From positions 613,944 to 677,943 of the forward strand of contig CABIZV010000002.1 in the NCBI GenBank assembly GCA_902363335.1: a DNA stretch of 64,000 bases. The letters are read 5' to 3'. The notes below the pieces were generated by a model. That model ran no database searches and was not told the origin of the DNA. It saw nothing but the letters and a program-made list of their open reading frames with translations. Below are positions 43,904 through 53,351 of the stretch, one piece after another; position 1 is the first letter of the stretch; each line of letters starts with the position of its first letter. The position numbers and the translations under genes were made by a program. The DNA comes from Enterobacteriaceae bacterium. Lineage in GTDB: Bacteria > Pseudomonadota > Gammaproteobacteria > Enterobacterales > Enterobacteriaceae.

Positions 43904-44468
43904 AAGATTCCTTTTTTGAAAAATTGATCGATCTGTGAACGTTAAGTGTGGTTGAAAAATTGATAGGTGAAATGTTTATGTCCGCTTTTTTGCGGGGGAG
44001 GCTGCTGGATTCGGAATATGGCGGAGGAAGGGAGAGTATTAAGGGGCGTCGGCCTTGCCAGGCGAGAGTTCCAGAGAAAGCCTCTAATGAGGCCTTCTTC
44101 TAAACAACCTTCTTTTGCCACCGGCTCCGTATCGGTTTAGGTATGCATGAAATGGCGGTGAGACGTGTTCCGCATTGGGAACATACTGCACCATGAGGTT
44201 GTGATAAGTCAGAACTAAAGGTCGTGAAATAGAACTTTTTGTTCGAACAAACCTGGCACTTAAACTGGATGTTGGGGATATCCCCTCCGGCCGGGTGAAT
44301 TGAATACTCACCCTACAGGAATTAGTTAGCGGTGTATGTATGTTTCTGGATATATTTTGTTCAATGCGCAAGCGCACAATGAAAGCTGATAACTCAACAT
44401 CCATGCATCGCAGTAATAAAAAAAGCCGCCCGGATAACCTGGACGGCTCTTGTGACATCAAAACTTCA
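43904..44468. other. Gap between ydhS-like gene and hcr, no convincing gene
   Basis: About 565 bases. A minus-strand open frame of 125 codons (44084-44461) has no recognisable domain, no good ribosome site and an odd composition; I do not call it. A short hairpin GCCTC/GAGGC at 44078-44091 and the hcr terminator are the only supported elements. It may be a remnant of an older insertion. Confidence 0.5.
44417..44452 (-). terminator. Terminator of hcp-hcr
   Basis: On the minus strand AGCCGTCC and GGGCGGCT form a stem followed by T7. It starts about 20 bases after the hcr stop. Confidence 0.85.
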
Positions 44469-45437
44469 CTACGCTAGCACCAAATCCCCTTGCGGGTGAC
44501 ATGAACACGCCAGCACAAACCCGTCAGCAATTTCCGCATCGGTCAGCGTCATCGTGCTGCTCACCGTATACTCGCCGGAAACCACCTTGGTCTTACAGCA
44601 ACCGCAAACGCCCGCACGGCATGCGGCAACCACCGGAACCTTGTTGCTTTCCAGCGCGTCCAGCAGCGTGGTGCCGACCGGTGCGTAAAACTCTTTTGCC
44701 GGTTGCAGCTTGGTGAACTTCAAGCCGCTGGTGGCCGCTTCAGCAACAGGCGTGAAGAACTTCTCTTTAAAGAAGCGGGTGACGCTAAGCGCCTTCACTT
44801 CTTTTTCCACCTGATCCATATACGGCGCGGGGCCGCAGGTCATGACGGTGCGAGAGGCCAGATCCGGCACGCTTTTTAACAGGTCGGTGCTAAGACGGCC
44901 GGCAACAAAACCGTGGGTGGCGTTGTTTTCTGCCACCAGGGTGACCGGATACTGACGCCACTCGTCGGCAAAAATCACATCTTCCGGTGAACGAACGCTG
45001 AAGATGACCTGTACGTCGGCCTGCGGACGGTACTTCGCCAACCAGCGACGCATCGACATGATAGGCGTCACACCACAGCCGGCGGCCAGCATCAGGAACT
45101 TGTCTTGTGCTTTATCGTCACAGGTGAATTCACCCATCGCGTCGGACAGCCAGATGTAATCGCCGCGCTTCACGTCGCGGGTCAGCCACTGTGAACCCGC
45201 ACCATCATCAATACGACGGACGGTCAGCGTAATGTACTCGCTCACGCCCGGCGTTGAAGAGATGGTGTAGGCGCGCAGGGTTTCCGCTGAATTACGTACG
45301 CTGACCAGTGCATACTGCCCGGCACGGTATGGGTACGCGTCGTGGCACAGCAACGAAATCGTCCATACGTCCGGCGTTTCCTGATGGATGTGGTGAACCT
45401 GCATCCGCCATGGGCACTGATGAGTTGGCATTGTCAT
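44469..45437 (-). CDS. hcr: NADH oxidoreductase Hcr
   Basis: A 322-residue enzyme, same length as E. coli Hcr. It has an FAD domain (RAYTISSTPGVSEY), an NAD domain (MLAAGCGVTPIMSM) and a C-terminal [2Fe-2S] domain (CRAGVCGCCKTK and a later Cys in ACSC). It reduces Hcp. It lies ten bases after hcp. Confidence 0.97.
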   Translation of the reverse strand: MTMPTHQCPWRMQVHHIHQETPDVWTISLLCHDAYPYRAGQYALVSVRNSAETLRAYTISSTPGVSEYITLTVRRIDDGAGSQWLTRDVKRGDYIWLSDAMGEFTCDDKAQDKFLMLAAGCGVTPIMSMRRWLAKYRPQADVQVIFSVRSPEDVIFADEWRQYPVTLVAENNATHGFVAGRLSTDLLKSVPDLASRTVMTCGPAPYMDQVEKEVKALSVTRFFKEKFFTPVAEAATSGLKFTKLQPAKEFYAPVGTTLLDALESNKVPVVAACRAGVCGCCKTKVVSGEYTVSSTMTLTDAEIADGFVLACSCHPQGDLVLA

Positions 45438-45447
45438 TTTTTACTCC

Positions 45448-47100
45448 TTACGCGTTCAGCAGCTGCTTCATGTCTTCTTCAACGGTGGTCACGGAACGCA
45501 GACCGAATTTCTCGTTGAGAACAGCCAGCAGATCCGGCGTGAAGAAGCCTGGTGCGGTTGGGCCGGTGACGATGTTTTTCACACCCAGAGACAGCAGGGT
45601 CAGCAGAATCACGATGGCTTTTTGTTCGAACCAGGACAGCACCAGAGACAGCGGCAGATCGTTCACGCCACAGCCTAGTTTCTCAGCCAGCGTGACCGCC
45701 AGGATGATGGCAGAGTACGCATCGTTACACTGACCGGCATCAATCAGACGCGGCAGACCTTCGATATCGCCGAACTCCAGTTTGTTGAAACGGTATTTAC
45801 CGCAGGCCAGCGTCAGGATCAGGCAGTCGTCGGGTACGCTGGTAGCGAAGTCGGTGAAGTAGTTACGTTCGCCGCGCGCGCCGTCGCAGCCGCCGACGAG
45901 GAAGATGTGACGCAGTTTTTCACGGCTTACCAGATCAATCAGAGAATCTGCGGCACCCAGCAGAGTCTGACGGCCGAAACCGACGGTGATCAGGTGTGGG
46001 ATTTCGCTGTACGGGAAGCCCGCCATTTGCTGAGCCTGGGCGATAACCGGGCCAAAATCATCACCTTCCAGGTGGCTTACGTTTGGCCAGCCGACGATGC
46101 TACGCGTCCAGATACGGTCGTCGTAAGCGCCAACGGTTGGGTCGATGATGCAGTTAGAGGTCATCACGATTGGGCCTGGGAAGCGGGCGAATTCCACCTG
46201 CTGGTTCTGCCAGCCGCTGCCGTAGTTACCGATCAGATGTTTGAATTTACGCAGCTCCGGGTAACCGTGTGCTGGCAGCATCTCACCGTGGGTATAGACG
46301 TTCACGCCGGTGCCTTCGGTTTGTACCAGCAGGTTGTACAGATCTTTCAGGTCGTGACCGGAAATCAAAATACATTTGCCTTCGGTCGCTTTCACGTTGA
46401 CCTGAGTTGGGGTTGGGTGACCGTATTTGGTGGTTTCACCGGCGTCCAGAATGCTCATCACTTTGAAGTTCATCTGGCCGATTTCCATTGAGCACTCCAG
46501 CAGAGCGTTCATATCGGAAGGCCAGGTCCCCAGCCATGCCATAATTTTGTGGTACTGAGCGTAGATGTCGTTGTCGTACTGATCGAGAACGTGGGCGTGC
46601 TCCATGTAAGCTGCCGCACCTTTCAGACCGTACAGACACAGCAGGCGCAGGCCGAGGATGTTCTCGCCGATGGTCGCTTTGTCTTTGTTCGGGGTAAATT
46701 CCGCCGCTTGCTGTTGCAGCGCGCCAAGATCGTCGCTTGCGAGCTGCAGATCGGCCATTGGGTTATCAACGGAGGCATTCGCATCCACGGCCAGACACTG
46801 CGCTTTCAGCGCTTCGCGCAGGGCAATCGCTTCACGCGCGTAGCCCACGATGCGTGGTGAGTCGAAGTTGACGTTAGTCAGCGTAGAGAAGAACGCGCGC
46901 GGGGCGAAGTTATCCACCTCGTGGCTGATGATGCCGTATTCACGCGCTTTCACCGCCCATGCGGACAGACCTTGCAGAGAAGCAATCAGCAGATCCTGCA
47001 GATCGGATGTTTCAGCCGTCTTCCCGCACATACCCTGTGAGTAAGAGCAGCCGTTTCCTGCCGGAGTACGAATGGTTTGTTCACATTGCACACAAAACAT
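45448..47100 (-). CDS. hcp: Hydroxylamine reductase / hybrid cluster protein, NO reductase
   Basis: A 550-residue protein from MFCVQCEQTIRTP; a GTG two codons earlier and further open frame exist but the E. coli length supports this ATG. N-terminal cysteines 3, 6, 18 and 25 hold the first cluster. The hybrid cluster ligands lie in the C-terminal half (SNCIIDP, GGCDGARGER, ACGKYRFN, DAGQCND). Hcp reduces NO to N2O under anaerobic nitrosative stress. Confidence 0.97.
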   Translation of the reverse strand: MFCVQCEQTIRTPAGNGCSYSQGMCGKTAETSDLQDLLIASLQGLSAWAVKAREYGIISHEVDNFAPRAFFSTLTNVNFDSPRIVGYAREAIALREALKAQCLAVDANASVDNPMADLQLASDDLGALQQQAAEFTPNKDKATIGENILGLRLLCLYGLKGAAAYMEHAHVLDQYDNDIYAQYHKIMAWLGTWPSDMNALLECSMEIGQMNFKVMSILDAGETTKYGHPTPTQVNVKATEGKCILISGHDLKDLYNLLVQTEGTGVNVYTHGEMLPAHGYPELRKFKHLIGNYGSGWQNQQVEFARFPGPIVMTSNCIIDPTVGAYDDRIWTRSIVGWPNVSHLEGDDFGPVIAQAQQMAGFPYSEIPHLITVGFGRQTLLGAADSLIDLVSREKLRHIFLVGGCDGARGERNYFTDFATSVPDDCLILTLACGKYRFNKLEFGDIEGLPRLIDAGQCNDAYSAIILAVTLAEKLGCGVNDLPLSLVLSWFEQKAIVILLTLLSLGVKNIVTGPTAPGFFTPDLLAVLNEKFGLRSVTTVEEDMKQLLNA

Positions 47101-47116
47101 GGTCACACCTTTTTTA

Positions 47117-47139
47117 AAGTTATATTTAATATACATGTT
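47117..47139 (-). promoter_or_regulatory. NsrR-type operator of hcp
   Basis: The motif 47117-47139 is an 11-1-11 dyad with half-sites AAGTTATATTT and AACATGTATAT, matching the NsrR consensus half-site AANATGNATTT. It overlaps the probable hcp start of transcription, so NsrR would repress hcp until NO is present. Confidence 0.8.
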
Positions 47140-47198
47140 TAAGGGTAAGCCTGGATCTAAGCCTTGAAAAGGCATTTTTAGTGCAACTTAAAGAGAGG

Positions 47199-47212
47199 TT
47201 GATTTAGCGCAA
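47199..47212 (-). promoter_or_regulatory. FNR-like site upstream of hcp
   Basis: On the minus strand TTGCG-N4-ATCAA keeps one perfect FNR half and two changes in the other. It is centred about 105 bases above the hcp ATG. In E. coli FNR activates hcp from a site near -72, consistent with a start near 47133. Confidence 0.6.
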
Positions 47213-47247
47213 TTTTGGCGGCAGCCGGAGCTACCGCCAGAGAGGTA

Positions 47248-48147
47248 TCAGGCGGTGAAAAAGGCCATCATGATAGGCACCAGCAGGCTTAAGACAAAAC
47301 CGTGAACGATAGCGGGTGGCACCATCTCTACGCCGCCGGAGCGTTGCAGAACGGGGAGAGTGAAGTCCATAGACGTTGCGCCGCACAGGCCAAGGGCGGT
47401 GGAACGGCTGCGACGGACCAGCCCTGGAATCAACATGATGGCGACCAGCTCACGCGCCAGATCGTTAAAGAAGGTGGCGCTGCCGATAACCGGGCCGAAG
47501 GCATCGGTTAGCAGAATACCGGATAGGGAGTACCAGCCGAAACCGGAGGCCATCGCCAGACCGGTTTTAATCGGCAGGTCGAGCAGGAAGGCGTTAATGA
47601 CGCCTGCGACCATTGAGCTGGCGACGACAACCAGCGCAATCAGCATTCCGCGGCGGTTTAGAATAATCTGGCGAAGCGTCATACCGCTATTACGCAATTG
47701 AATACCCACCAGGAACAGCAGGAAGATCAGCGTATATTCGCTGGCAGCGGTGGCGTGTTGTAAAAAGGAGAGGCCGCTCAGTCCCAGAACAAAACCGGCT
47801 ACTACCACGAAACACAGTTTTAATGATTCCAGCGCCATGGCTAAACGGGAGGGTAATTTCTCCTGATGTTTAGGGTGGCCCCACGGGCGGATTTTTTCCA
47901 GCCACAGAAGGGCGGCCGTATTACAGGCGAGAATAACCACAATACTAATGGCGGAATAGTGGAAAATATCCAGCAAGTTTGAGGCCAGATTATCCAGAAA
48001 TGCCAGGCTTATCCCCATGAAGAAGAGAATAAGATACACAATCCAGCTTAACAGGCGATTAATTAGCCCAAGTGCGCCACGGTGGGTCAGGGGAATAAGG
48101 TAGCCGATAATGAGCGGCACCAGAATGATGAGCAATCCAGATAACAT
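47248..48147 (-). CDS. lysO: Lysine exporter LysO
   Basis: A 299-residue protein with about eight membrane segments, same length as E. coli YbjE/LysO if started at MLSGLLIILVPL. Conserved QLRNSGMTLRQIILNRRGM and GFGWYSLSGILLTDAFGPVIG fit. It exports L-lysine and the toxic analogue thialysine. The gene precedes hcp on the same strand. Confidence 0.95.
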   Translation of the reverse strand: MLSGLLIILVPLIIGYLIPLTHRGALGLINRLLSWIVYLILFFMGISLAFLDNLASNLLDIFHYSAISIVVILACNTAALLWLEKIRPWGHPKHQEKLPSRLAMALESLKLCFVVVAGFVLGLSGLSFLQHATAASEYTLIFLLFLVGIQLRNSGMTLRQIILNRRGMLIALVVVASSMVAGVINAFLLDLPIKTGLAMASGFGWYSLSGILLTDAFGPVIGSATFFNDLARELVAIMLIPGLVRRSRSTALGLCGATSMDFTLPVLQRSGGVEMVPPAIVHGFVLSLLVPIMMAFFTA

Positions 48148-48298
48148 GGCTGACACTGTTCCTTGCAGTATTGAAATCGCGCACAGACACTACCTAAAAC
48201 AGTATTGTGAGTAAAGCCACGAAAAAAGAAAGACCCGGAGAATCCGGGTCTTTGCGAGGGTAGGCGGATGATGCACCGACCCCGAGCTACATGCTACG

Positions 48299-48385
48299 GT
48301 GCTTGTAGGCCTGATAAGCGTAGCGCCATCAGGCACATCCGCGCAGATTGCCGGATGGCGGCTTTCGCCTTATCCGGCCTACCAG
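48299..48385. repeat. REP/BIME-type repeats downstream of aqpZ
   Basis: Two palindromic units, GCCTGATAAGCGTAGCGCC with ATCAGGC and GCCGGATGGCGGCTTTCGCC with TTATCCGGC, have the E. coli/Citrobacter type REP sequence. They lie between aqpZ and lysO, on the 3' side of aqpZ. Confidence 0.88.
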
Positions 48386-48389
48386 ACTC

Positions 48390-49082
48390 TTATTTCTTTT
48401 CCAGCAGCGTGCGATAAATCAGGCCACCCAGGATACCGCCAATGATTGGCATTACCCAGAACAGCCACAGCTGGTTCAGCGCCCAGCCGCCCTGGAAGAT
48501 GGCAACTGCGGTACTGCGCGCTGGGTTAACGGAGGTGTTAGTGACCGGAATGCTGATCAGGTGAATCAGGGTCAGCGCCAGGCCGATAGCGATAGGGGCG
48601 AAGCCTGCCGGTGCATTTTTATCGGTCGCACCGTGGATAACAATCAGGAAGCCACAGGTCAGTACGATTTCAATCACGATAGCGGAAAGCATAGAGAAAC
48701 CGCCCGGAGAGTGCTCGCCGTAACCATTAGAGGCAAAACCGCTCGCAGCCGCATCGAAGCCTGCTTTACCACTGGCAACAAGGTACAAAATAGCGGCAGC
48801 AATAATACCGCCAACAACCTGCGCGATAATATAACCAATGACTTCTTTTGCCGGGAAGCGACCGCCAGCCCACAGGCCGAGGGTTACGGCCGGGTTAAAG
48901 TGACCGCCAGAAATATGACCTACGGCATAAGCCATCGTCAGAACGGTTAAACCGAATGCCAGTGCGACACCCGCAAAACCAATCCCTAATTCTGGAAACG
49001 CTGCAGCCAGAACCGCGCTACCGCAACCACCAAATACCAGCCAGAAGGTGCCGAAGCACTCCGCAGCCAATTTTCTAAACAT
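48390..49082 (-). CDS. aqpZ: Aquaporin Z
   Basis: A 230-residue water channel from MFRKLAAECFG (an ATG two codons upstream is possible). It has six membrane segments and two NPA boxes (GGHFNPAVTLG and TSVNPARST); the constriction Arg follows the second. Length fits E. coli AqpZ (231). Confidence 0.97.
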   Translation of the reverse strand: MFRKLAAECFGTFWLVFGGCGSAVLAAAFPELGIGFAGVALAFGLTVLTMAYAVGHISGGHFNPAVTLGLWAGGRFPAKEVIGYIIAQVVGGIIAAAILYLVASGKAGFDAAASGFASNGYGEHSPGGFSMLSAIVIEIVLTCGFLIVIHGATDKNAPAGFAPIAIGLALTLIHLISIPVTNTSVNPARSTAVAIFQGGWALNQLWLFWVMPIIGGILGGLIYRTLLEKK

Positions 49083-49456
49083 AACCACCTCGAATCACAA
49101 AATAGTATCGTCACAAAGGATGACGACAGAATTTATACCTGCCAAAAAAGGGGAGCAGGTATAGTCCGCGCTATTTTAGAAACTAACGGCATCCTTTAAC
49201 CAGTTAAATAAAGACGTGAACTTTGATACAAAACAATGTGGTGTTATTCCTTAGGCAATTCATTCTCTGATTTTGAGTGTAGTGCATTATTTTCGGAATA
49301 ATCGCGTCACAGGAGTGGGAGCGCACTTTATTACCTGGCGTGGTTATTTAATCCACAAACGGGCGCAAAGCGTGGTGGGAGGCGGGTGCCAAGCGAGGCG
49401 CATACCGCTATACTGCCGATAACGAAGGATGACAGGCACCGTATTACGGAGGGATT
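49083..49456. other. aqpZ-ybjD divergent promoter region
   Basis: A gap of 374 bases between divergent genes. I see AT-rich promoter-like DNA and no gene, RNA or strong repeat. A GGAGGG ribosome site precedes ybjD. Confidence 0.6.
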
Positions 49457-51115
49457 ATGCTTCTTGAACGCACCGAAATTGTAGGGTTTCGCGGCATTAA
49501 CCGATTGTCGTTAATGCTTGAGGAGAATAATGTCTTAATCGGCGAGAATGCCTGGGGTAAATCGAGCCTGCTGGATGCGTTAACGCTGCTGCTCTCTCCG
49601 CATGAGGGGCTGTATCACTTTACTCATAACGATTTCTGGTTCCCTCCCGGCGACATCGAAGGTCGCGAGCACCATCTGCATATTATTCTCACCTTTCGCG
49701 AAAACGAACCCGGGCGCTATCGTGGGCGTCGCTATCGGGGCCTCTCCGACTGCTGGACGCTGTGTGACGATGGTTATCAGCGGATTTTCTATCGTCTGGA
49801 AGGCGAGCTTGCCGCCGACGATAGCGTCCTGACGCTGCGCAGCTTTATTGACAGCAACGGCCACGCGATCGAGCTTGAAGATATTGATGCTAAGGCGCGC
49901 GAGCTGATTCGCTTAATGCCGGTGCTGCGGCTGCGGGATGCGCGATTTATGCGCCGTATTCGCAACGGCACGGTACCGAACGTGCCGGATGTGGAAATTA
50001 CCGCCCGTCAGCTCGATTTTCTCTCCCGTGAACTGGTGACCCATCCGCAAAATCTCAGCGACGGGCAAATTCGTCAGGGGCTGGCGGCGATGGGACAACT
50101 GCTGGAGCACTACTTCTCTGAACAGGGCTCCGGCCCCGCCATTCAGCGCTTAATGCGCCGTCGTTCACATGATGAACAGCGCAGTTGGCGCTATCTGGAT
50201 TTAATCAACCGGATGATCGATAAACCCGGTGCGCGCAATCACCGGGTGATTCTGCTGGGCATGTTTGCCACCTTATTGCAGGCAAAAGGGGCCGTCAGGC
50301 TCGATAAAGACGCGCGTCCGCTGCTGCTGGTGGAAGACCCGGAAACGCGGCTGCATCCCATTATGCTGTCGGTGGCGTGGAGCCTGCTTAATTTGATGCC
50401 GTTGCAACGCATTGCCACCACCAATTCCGGCGAATTGCTGTCGCTGACGCCGATGCAGAATGTCTGCCGTCTGGTACGTGAGTCTTCCCGCGTTGCCGCC
50501 TGGCGTCTGGGGCCGGAGGGGATGAACGCCGAAGATAGCCGACGAATCTCTTTCCACATCCGCTTTAATCGCGCCTCTTCGCTGTTTGCCCGCTGCTGGC
50601 TGCTGGTGGAGGGGGAAACCGAAACCTGGGTGATTAACGAACTGGCGCGCCAGTGCGGGCACCATTTTGATGCGGAAGGTATCAAGGTCATTGAGTTTGC
50701 CCAATCCGGCTTAAAACCGCTGATTAAGTTTGCCCGGCGGATGGGGATTGAGTGGCATGTGCTGGTCGACGGTGACGAGGCAGGGAAAAAGTATGCGGCC
50801 ACCGTCCGCGGCGTGCTCAATAACGATAAGGAACTGGAACGCCATCACCTGACCACGCTACCCGCGCTGGATATGGAACACTTTATGTATAAACAGGGTT
50901 TTTCCCATGTTTACCACCGCGTTGCGCAGTTGCCGGACAATATTCCCATGAACATGCGTCGGGTGATCACTAAAGCGATCCACCGCTCTTCAAAGCCTGA
51001 TTTAGCGATTGAGGTGGCGATGGAAGCAGGGCGACGCGGCATTGATGCCGTGCCGCCGCTGCTAAAAAAAATGTTTTCCCGCGTCGTCTGGCTGGCGCGC
51101 GGGAAGGCAGATTAA
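49457..51115 (+). CDS. ybjD: YbjD, OLD-family ATPase with TOPRIM nuclease domain
   Basis: A 552-residue protein, same length as E. coli YbjD. The N-terminal SMC/ABC-like ATPase has Walker A GENAWGKSS and a later LLLVEDPETRLHP (Walker B). The C-terminal TOPRIM domain shows VEGETE and LVDGDEAGKK, which bind metals in OLD nucleases. P2 Old and Gabija GajA belong to the wider family; a defence role for YbjD is not established. It converges with ybjX, with stop codons sharing TTAA. Confidence 0.93.
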   Translation: MLLERTEIVGFRGINRLSLMLEENNVLIGENAWGKSSLLDALTLLLSPHEGLYHFTHNDFWFPPGDIEGREHHLHIILTFRENEPGRYRGRRYRGLSDCWTLCDDGYQRIFYRLEGELAADDSVLTLRSFIDSNGHAIELEDIDAKARELIRLMPVLRLRDARFMRRIRNGTVPNVPDVEITARQLDFLSRELVTHPQNLSDGQIRQGLAAMGQLLEHYFSEQGSGPAIQRLMRRRSHDEQRSWRYLDLINRMIDKPGARNHRVILLGMFATLLQAKGAVRLDKDARPLLLVEDPETRLHPIMLSVAWSLLNLMPLQRIATTNSGELLSLTPMQNVCRLVRESSRVAAWRLGPEGMNAEDSRRISFHIRFNRASSLFARCWLLVEGETETWVINELARQCGHHFDAEGIKVIEFAQSGLKPLIKFARRMGIEWHVLVDGDEAGKKYAATVRGVLNNDKELERHHLTTLPALDMEHFMYKQGFSHVYHRVAQLPDNIPMNMRRVITKAIHRSSKPDLAIEVAMEAGRRGIDAVPPLLKKMFSRVVWLARGKAD

Positions 51116-52068
51116 CGCTGAACGCTGTCGATAATTTGCTGCTGGAGTGCATCCAGCAGCGTATAGCGACGGCGATATTCCGCGCGCTTCTTGCTGGCAA
51201 TCTCTTCCATCGTTTTGCGCGGCAGCGCTAACGGTAAAATATAATCCCCTTCGGTATCGGTCACGGCGCTTAAAGATCCCCAGAAACCGTTGTAATCCGC
51301 ATGAAGCGCATCGCGTTTCTTACGACGGTAGCGCACGCTACGATAGATGTGCGTTTCATTACTGACGGCACGCACCTGTTCAACTGAGAACAGGGTACCC
51401 AGCGTCAACAGGGCATCGACGACCAGACGTTTCGGGAACAAGCCGTGACAGGCTTTGGTCGCTGATTGGATCAACTGATGCGGCACATCCGCTTTTGCGC
51501 CCTGTAGGCCACCAATAAAGAAGGTATTGACGCCGTGGTACTGACATAACGTGAAGGTCAGCTCCGCCAGCACGGTGCCGTCTTCGTCATGAAACGTCAG
51601 CGTGGCTTCGCCTTCTTTATCCTGCATCGCATCGGCGCGCAGACCAATGCTGTAGCGCTGGCCCTCTTTGCCTTCAATCTGAGCCAGCGGCACGCCGTGG
51701 GCTGAGAGATAACCGCTAACGATGTTCCCCGGCAGCTTGTCGAGCATCTGCTGATAATGGAAGCACAGTGCATCGATGGTTTGTTGATGGCGCATATGCA
51801 TGGCGAGCCACGGGCGATGCAGGCGGCACGGCAATCCGGGCTGGGCGTTAAGAATCTGCAGCAACTGCGGCTGTTCAGCCAGGCGCGCTAATAGCTTCCC
51901 GGTCATACGCGGAGTGCTCATGCTGCGCAGCATAAATTTGCGTCGGTAGGCGGGATTTTTCCAGGCGGTTCCCGGCGTCAACGTGCCACTGGCGAGCAGG
52001 CGAAATAATCGCCAGCCGGAAAGAGGTTGCAGTGCGGCGGAATGGGGAAGTTCAACAAGGCTTGCCAT
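51112..52068 (-). CDS. ybjX: YbjX, VirK/DUF535 family protein
   Basis: A 318-residue protein of the VirK/YbjX family. Conserved parts include the SMSTPRMTGKLLARLAEQ region, the HRPWLAMHM segment, FFIGGLQGAKADVPHQLIQ and, at the end, EIASKKRAEYRRRYTLLDAL. Members affect the outer envelope and peptide resistance in Salmonella and are often PhoP-regulated. Biochemical function unknown. A second family member follows immediately upstream on the same strand. Confidence 0.9.
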   Translation of the reverse strand: MASLVELPHSAALQPLSGWRLFRLLASGTLTPGTAWKNPAYRRKFMLRSMSTPRMTGKLLARLAEQPQLLQILNAQPGLPCRLHRPWLAMHMRHQQTIDALCFHYQQMLDKLPGNIVSGYLSAHGVPLAQIEGKEGQRYSIGLRADAMQDKEGEATLTFHDEDGTVLAELTFTLCQYHGVNTFFIGGLQGAKADVPHQLIQSATKACHGLFPKRLVVDALLTLGTLFSVEQVRAVSNETHIYRSVRYRRKKRDALHADYNGFWGSLSAVTDTEGDYILPLALPRKTMEEIASKKRAEYRRRYTLLDALQQQIIDSVQR

Positions 52069-52128
52069 CGGGAAATCTCATCTCTGGAAGGATGAGAGCA
52101 TTTCAGCAGAGTGAGGGTCAATCGAATG

Positions 52129-52145
52129 TAAACGGTAAAGAAACG
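52129..52145 (-). promoter_or_regulatory. Weak PhoP-box-like repeat above ybjX
   Basis: On the minus strand CGTTTC-N5-CGTTTA resembles the GTTTA direct repeat bound by PhoP, with one mismatch. No convincing -10 follows at the expected distance, so this stays a candidate only. Confidence 0.3.
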
Positions 52146-52239
52146 TATTGAAAAGTTATAATCTCGTTTATTGATTATTTACATTTGATGCTTTCAAGGT
52201 TCCACAACGCCGATGGACGTTGTGGAAAATGGCATGAAA

Positions 52240-53190
52240 CTAGTGGTGAAATAAATCAGCCATCTGTTGTTGGATGGTATCCAGTAATTGATAGCGTCTG
52301 CGGTATTCTGCGCGCTTTTTACTGGCGATTTCAGACTCATCTTTTCGCGCAATATCAATCGGGATGTGGAAATAACCCTGTTCATCGCACTCACCGCCGA
52401 CGGCTTCCCAGAATGAATTGTAATCTGAGAGAATTTTTTTATTCTTATCCTGATAACGTTCACCACGGAAAATATGCGCGTCGTTGCTGACCGCAAGAAT
52501 TTGCTCAACTTGCAGACGCTGCGCAAAACGGCAAACCGCTTCCATCACCAGGCGTTTGGGGAACAGACCGTGGCAGGCTTTGGTTGCGCCCTGGATTGCT
52601 TCATGCGGCAGGTCGCTGCGTCCACCCTGAAGCCCACCAATAAACAGCGTGCGCGTATTCTCATACGCCAGAAGGGTAAACGTCATTTCCGCCAGCACGT
52701 CACCCTCGCTATTACGCATCAGGATAGTACTATCGCCCTCTTTATCGAGGTTGACCTGCATGGTTAGTTCGAAGGTAAAAATCTCACCATTTTTGCCTTC
52801 GATTTGCGCCAGAGGCAAAGCCTGTGTATTCAGGTAGGTCGACAACTCTTCAGAGGACATCGCCGCAGACAACAGCGTATAGTGATAACGCAACGCTTCC
52901 AGTACCTGCTGGCGGCTGAAATTAACCGCCAGATACGGGCGATGCAGGCGTACAGGAAGACGAGGTTGTCGGGTTAATAGCGCATCAAGATTGGACCACT
53001 GAGACAATTCGTGCATCCATTCACGGCTTAAACGTGGCATCAATAAAGAGCGCAGCATAAACTTCCGTCGAAAGCTGCGTTTATTCCAGAATTCACCTGG
53101 TCGCCATTGACCGCGAAAAAGGCTAAAAAAGAGCCCAAGACCGGTTAACTGGTGAGATTCGGTGAGTGAATTATCGCTAAGCTGTGACAT
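52240..53190 (-). CDS. Second VirK/YbjX family protein
   Basis: A 316-residue paralog of the downstream ybjX, sharing PGEFWNKRSFRRKFMLRSLL-like N-terminus, HRPYLAVNF, FIGGLQGGRSDLPHEAI and the ending SEIASKKRAEYRRRYQLLD. K-12 has one copy here, so this is an extra member, more like Salmonella VirK by position in the family (inference). The gap between the two is 171 bases, so each may have its own promoter. Confidence 0.88.
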   Translation of the reverse strand: MSQLSDNSLTESHQLTGLGLFFSLFRGQWRPGEFWNKRSFRRKFMLRSLLMPRLSREWMHELSQWSNLDALLTRQPRLPVRLHRPYLAVNFSRQQVLEALRYHYTLLSAAMSSEELSTYLNTQALPLAQIEGKNGEIFTFELTMQVNLDKEGDSTILMRNSEGDVLAEMTFTLLAYENTRTLFIGGLQGGRSDLPHEAIQGATKACHGLFPKRLVMEAVCRFAQRLQVEQILAVSNDAHIFRGERYQDKNKKILSDYNSFWEAVGGECDEQGYFHIPIDIARKDESEIASKKRAEYRRRYQLLDTIQQQMADLFHH

Positions 53191-53351
53191 GGTTTACGAC
53201 CTGAATATAAAAATTTTCAGTATTTTACAATCGGAAAGCTAAACATATTCTCAATCATTCGGTGATTTTTGGGATTTTCTTTATCTGGTTGAGCTTTCGT
53301 TGACGTACGTTTTTTCATTCTGTCGAATTCACTGGGGAACTCAGGATTTTT

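Noticed and set aside
44084..44461. 125-codon minus-strand frame before hcr
   Set aside because: It overlaps the hcr terminator, has no ribosome site or recognisable domain, and its composition is irregular. Kept only as an unexplained gap.
53191..53260. Possible PhoP box before the second ybjX-like gene
   Set aside because: Only one half-site (TGTTTA) is present; the second is too different.
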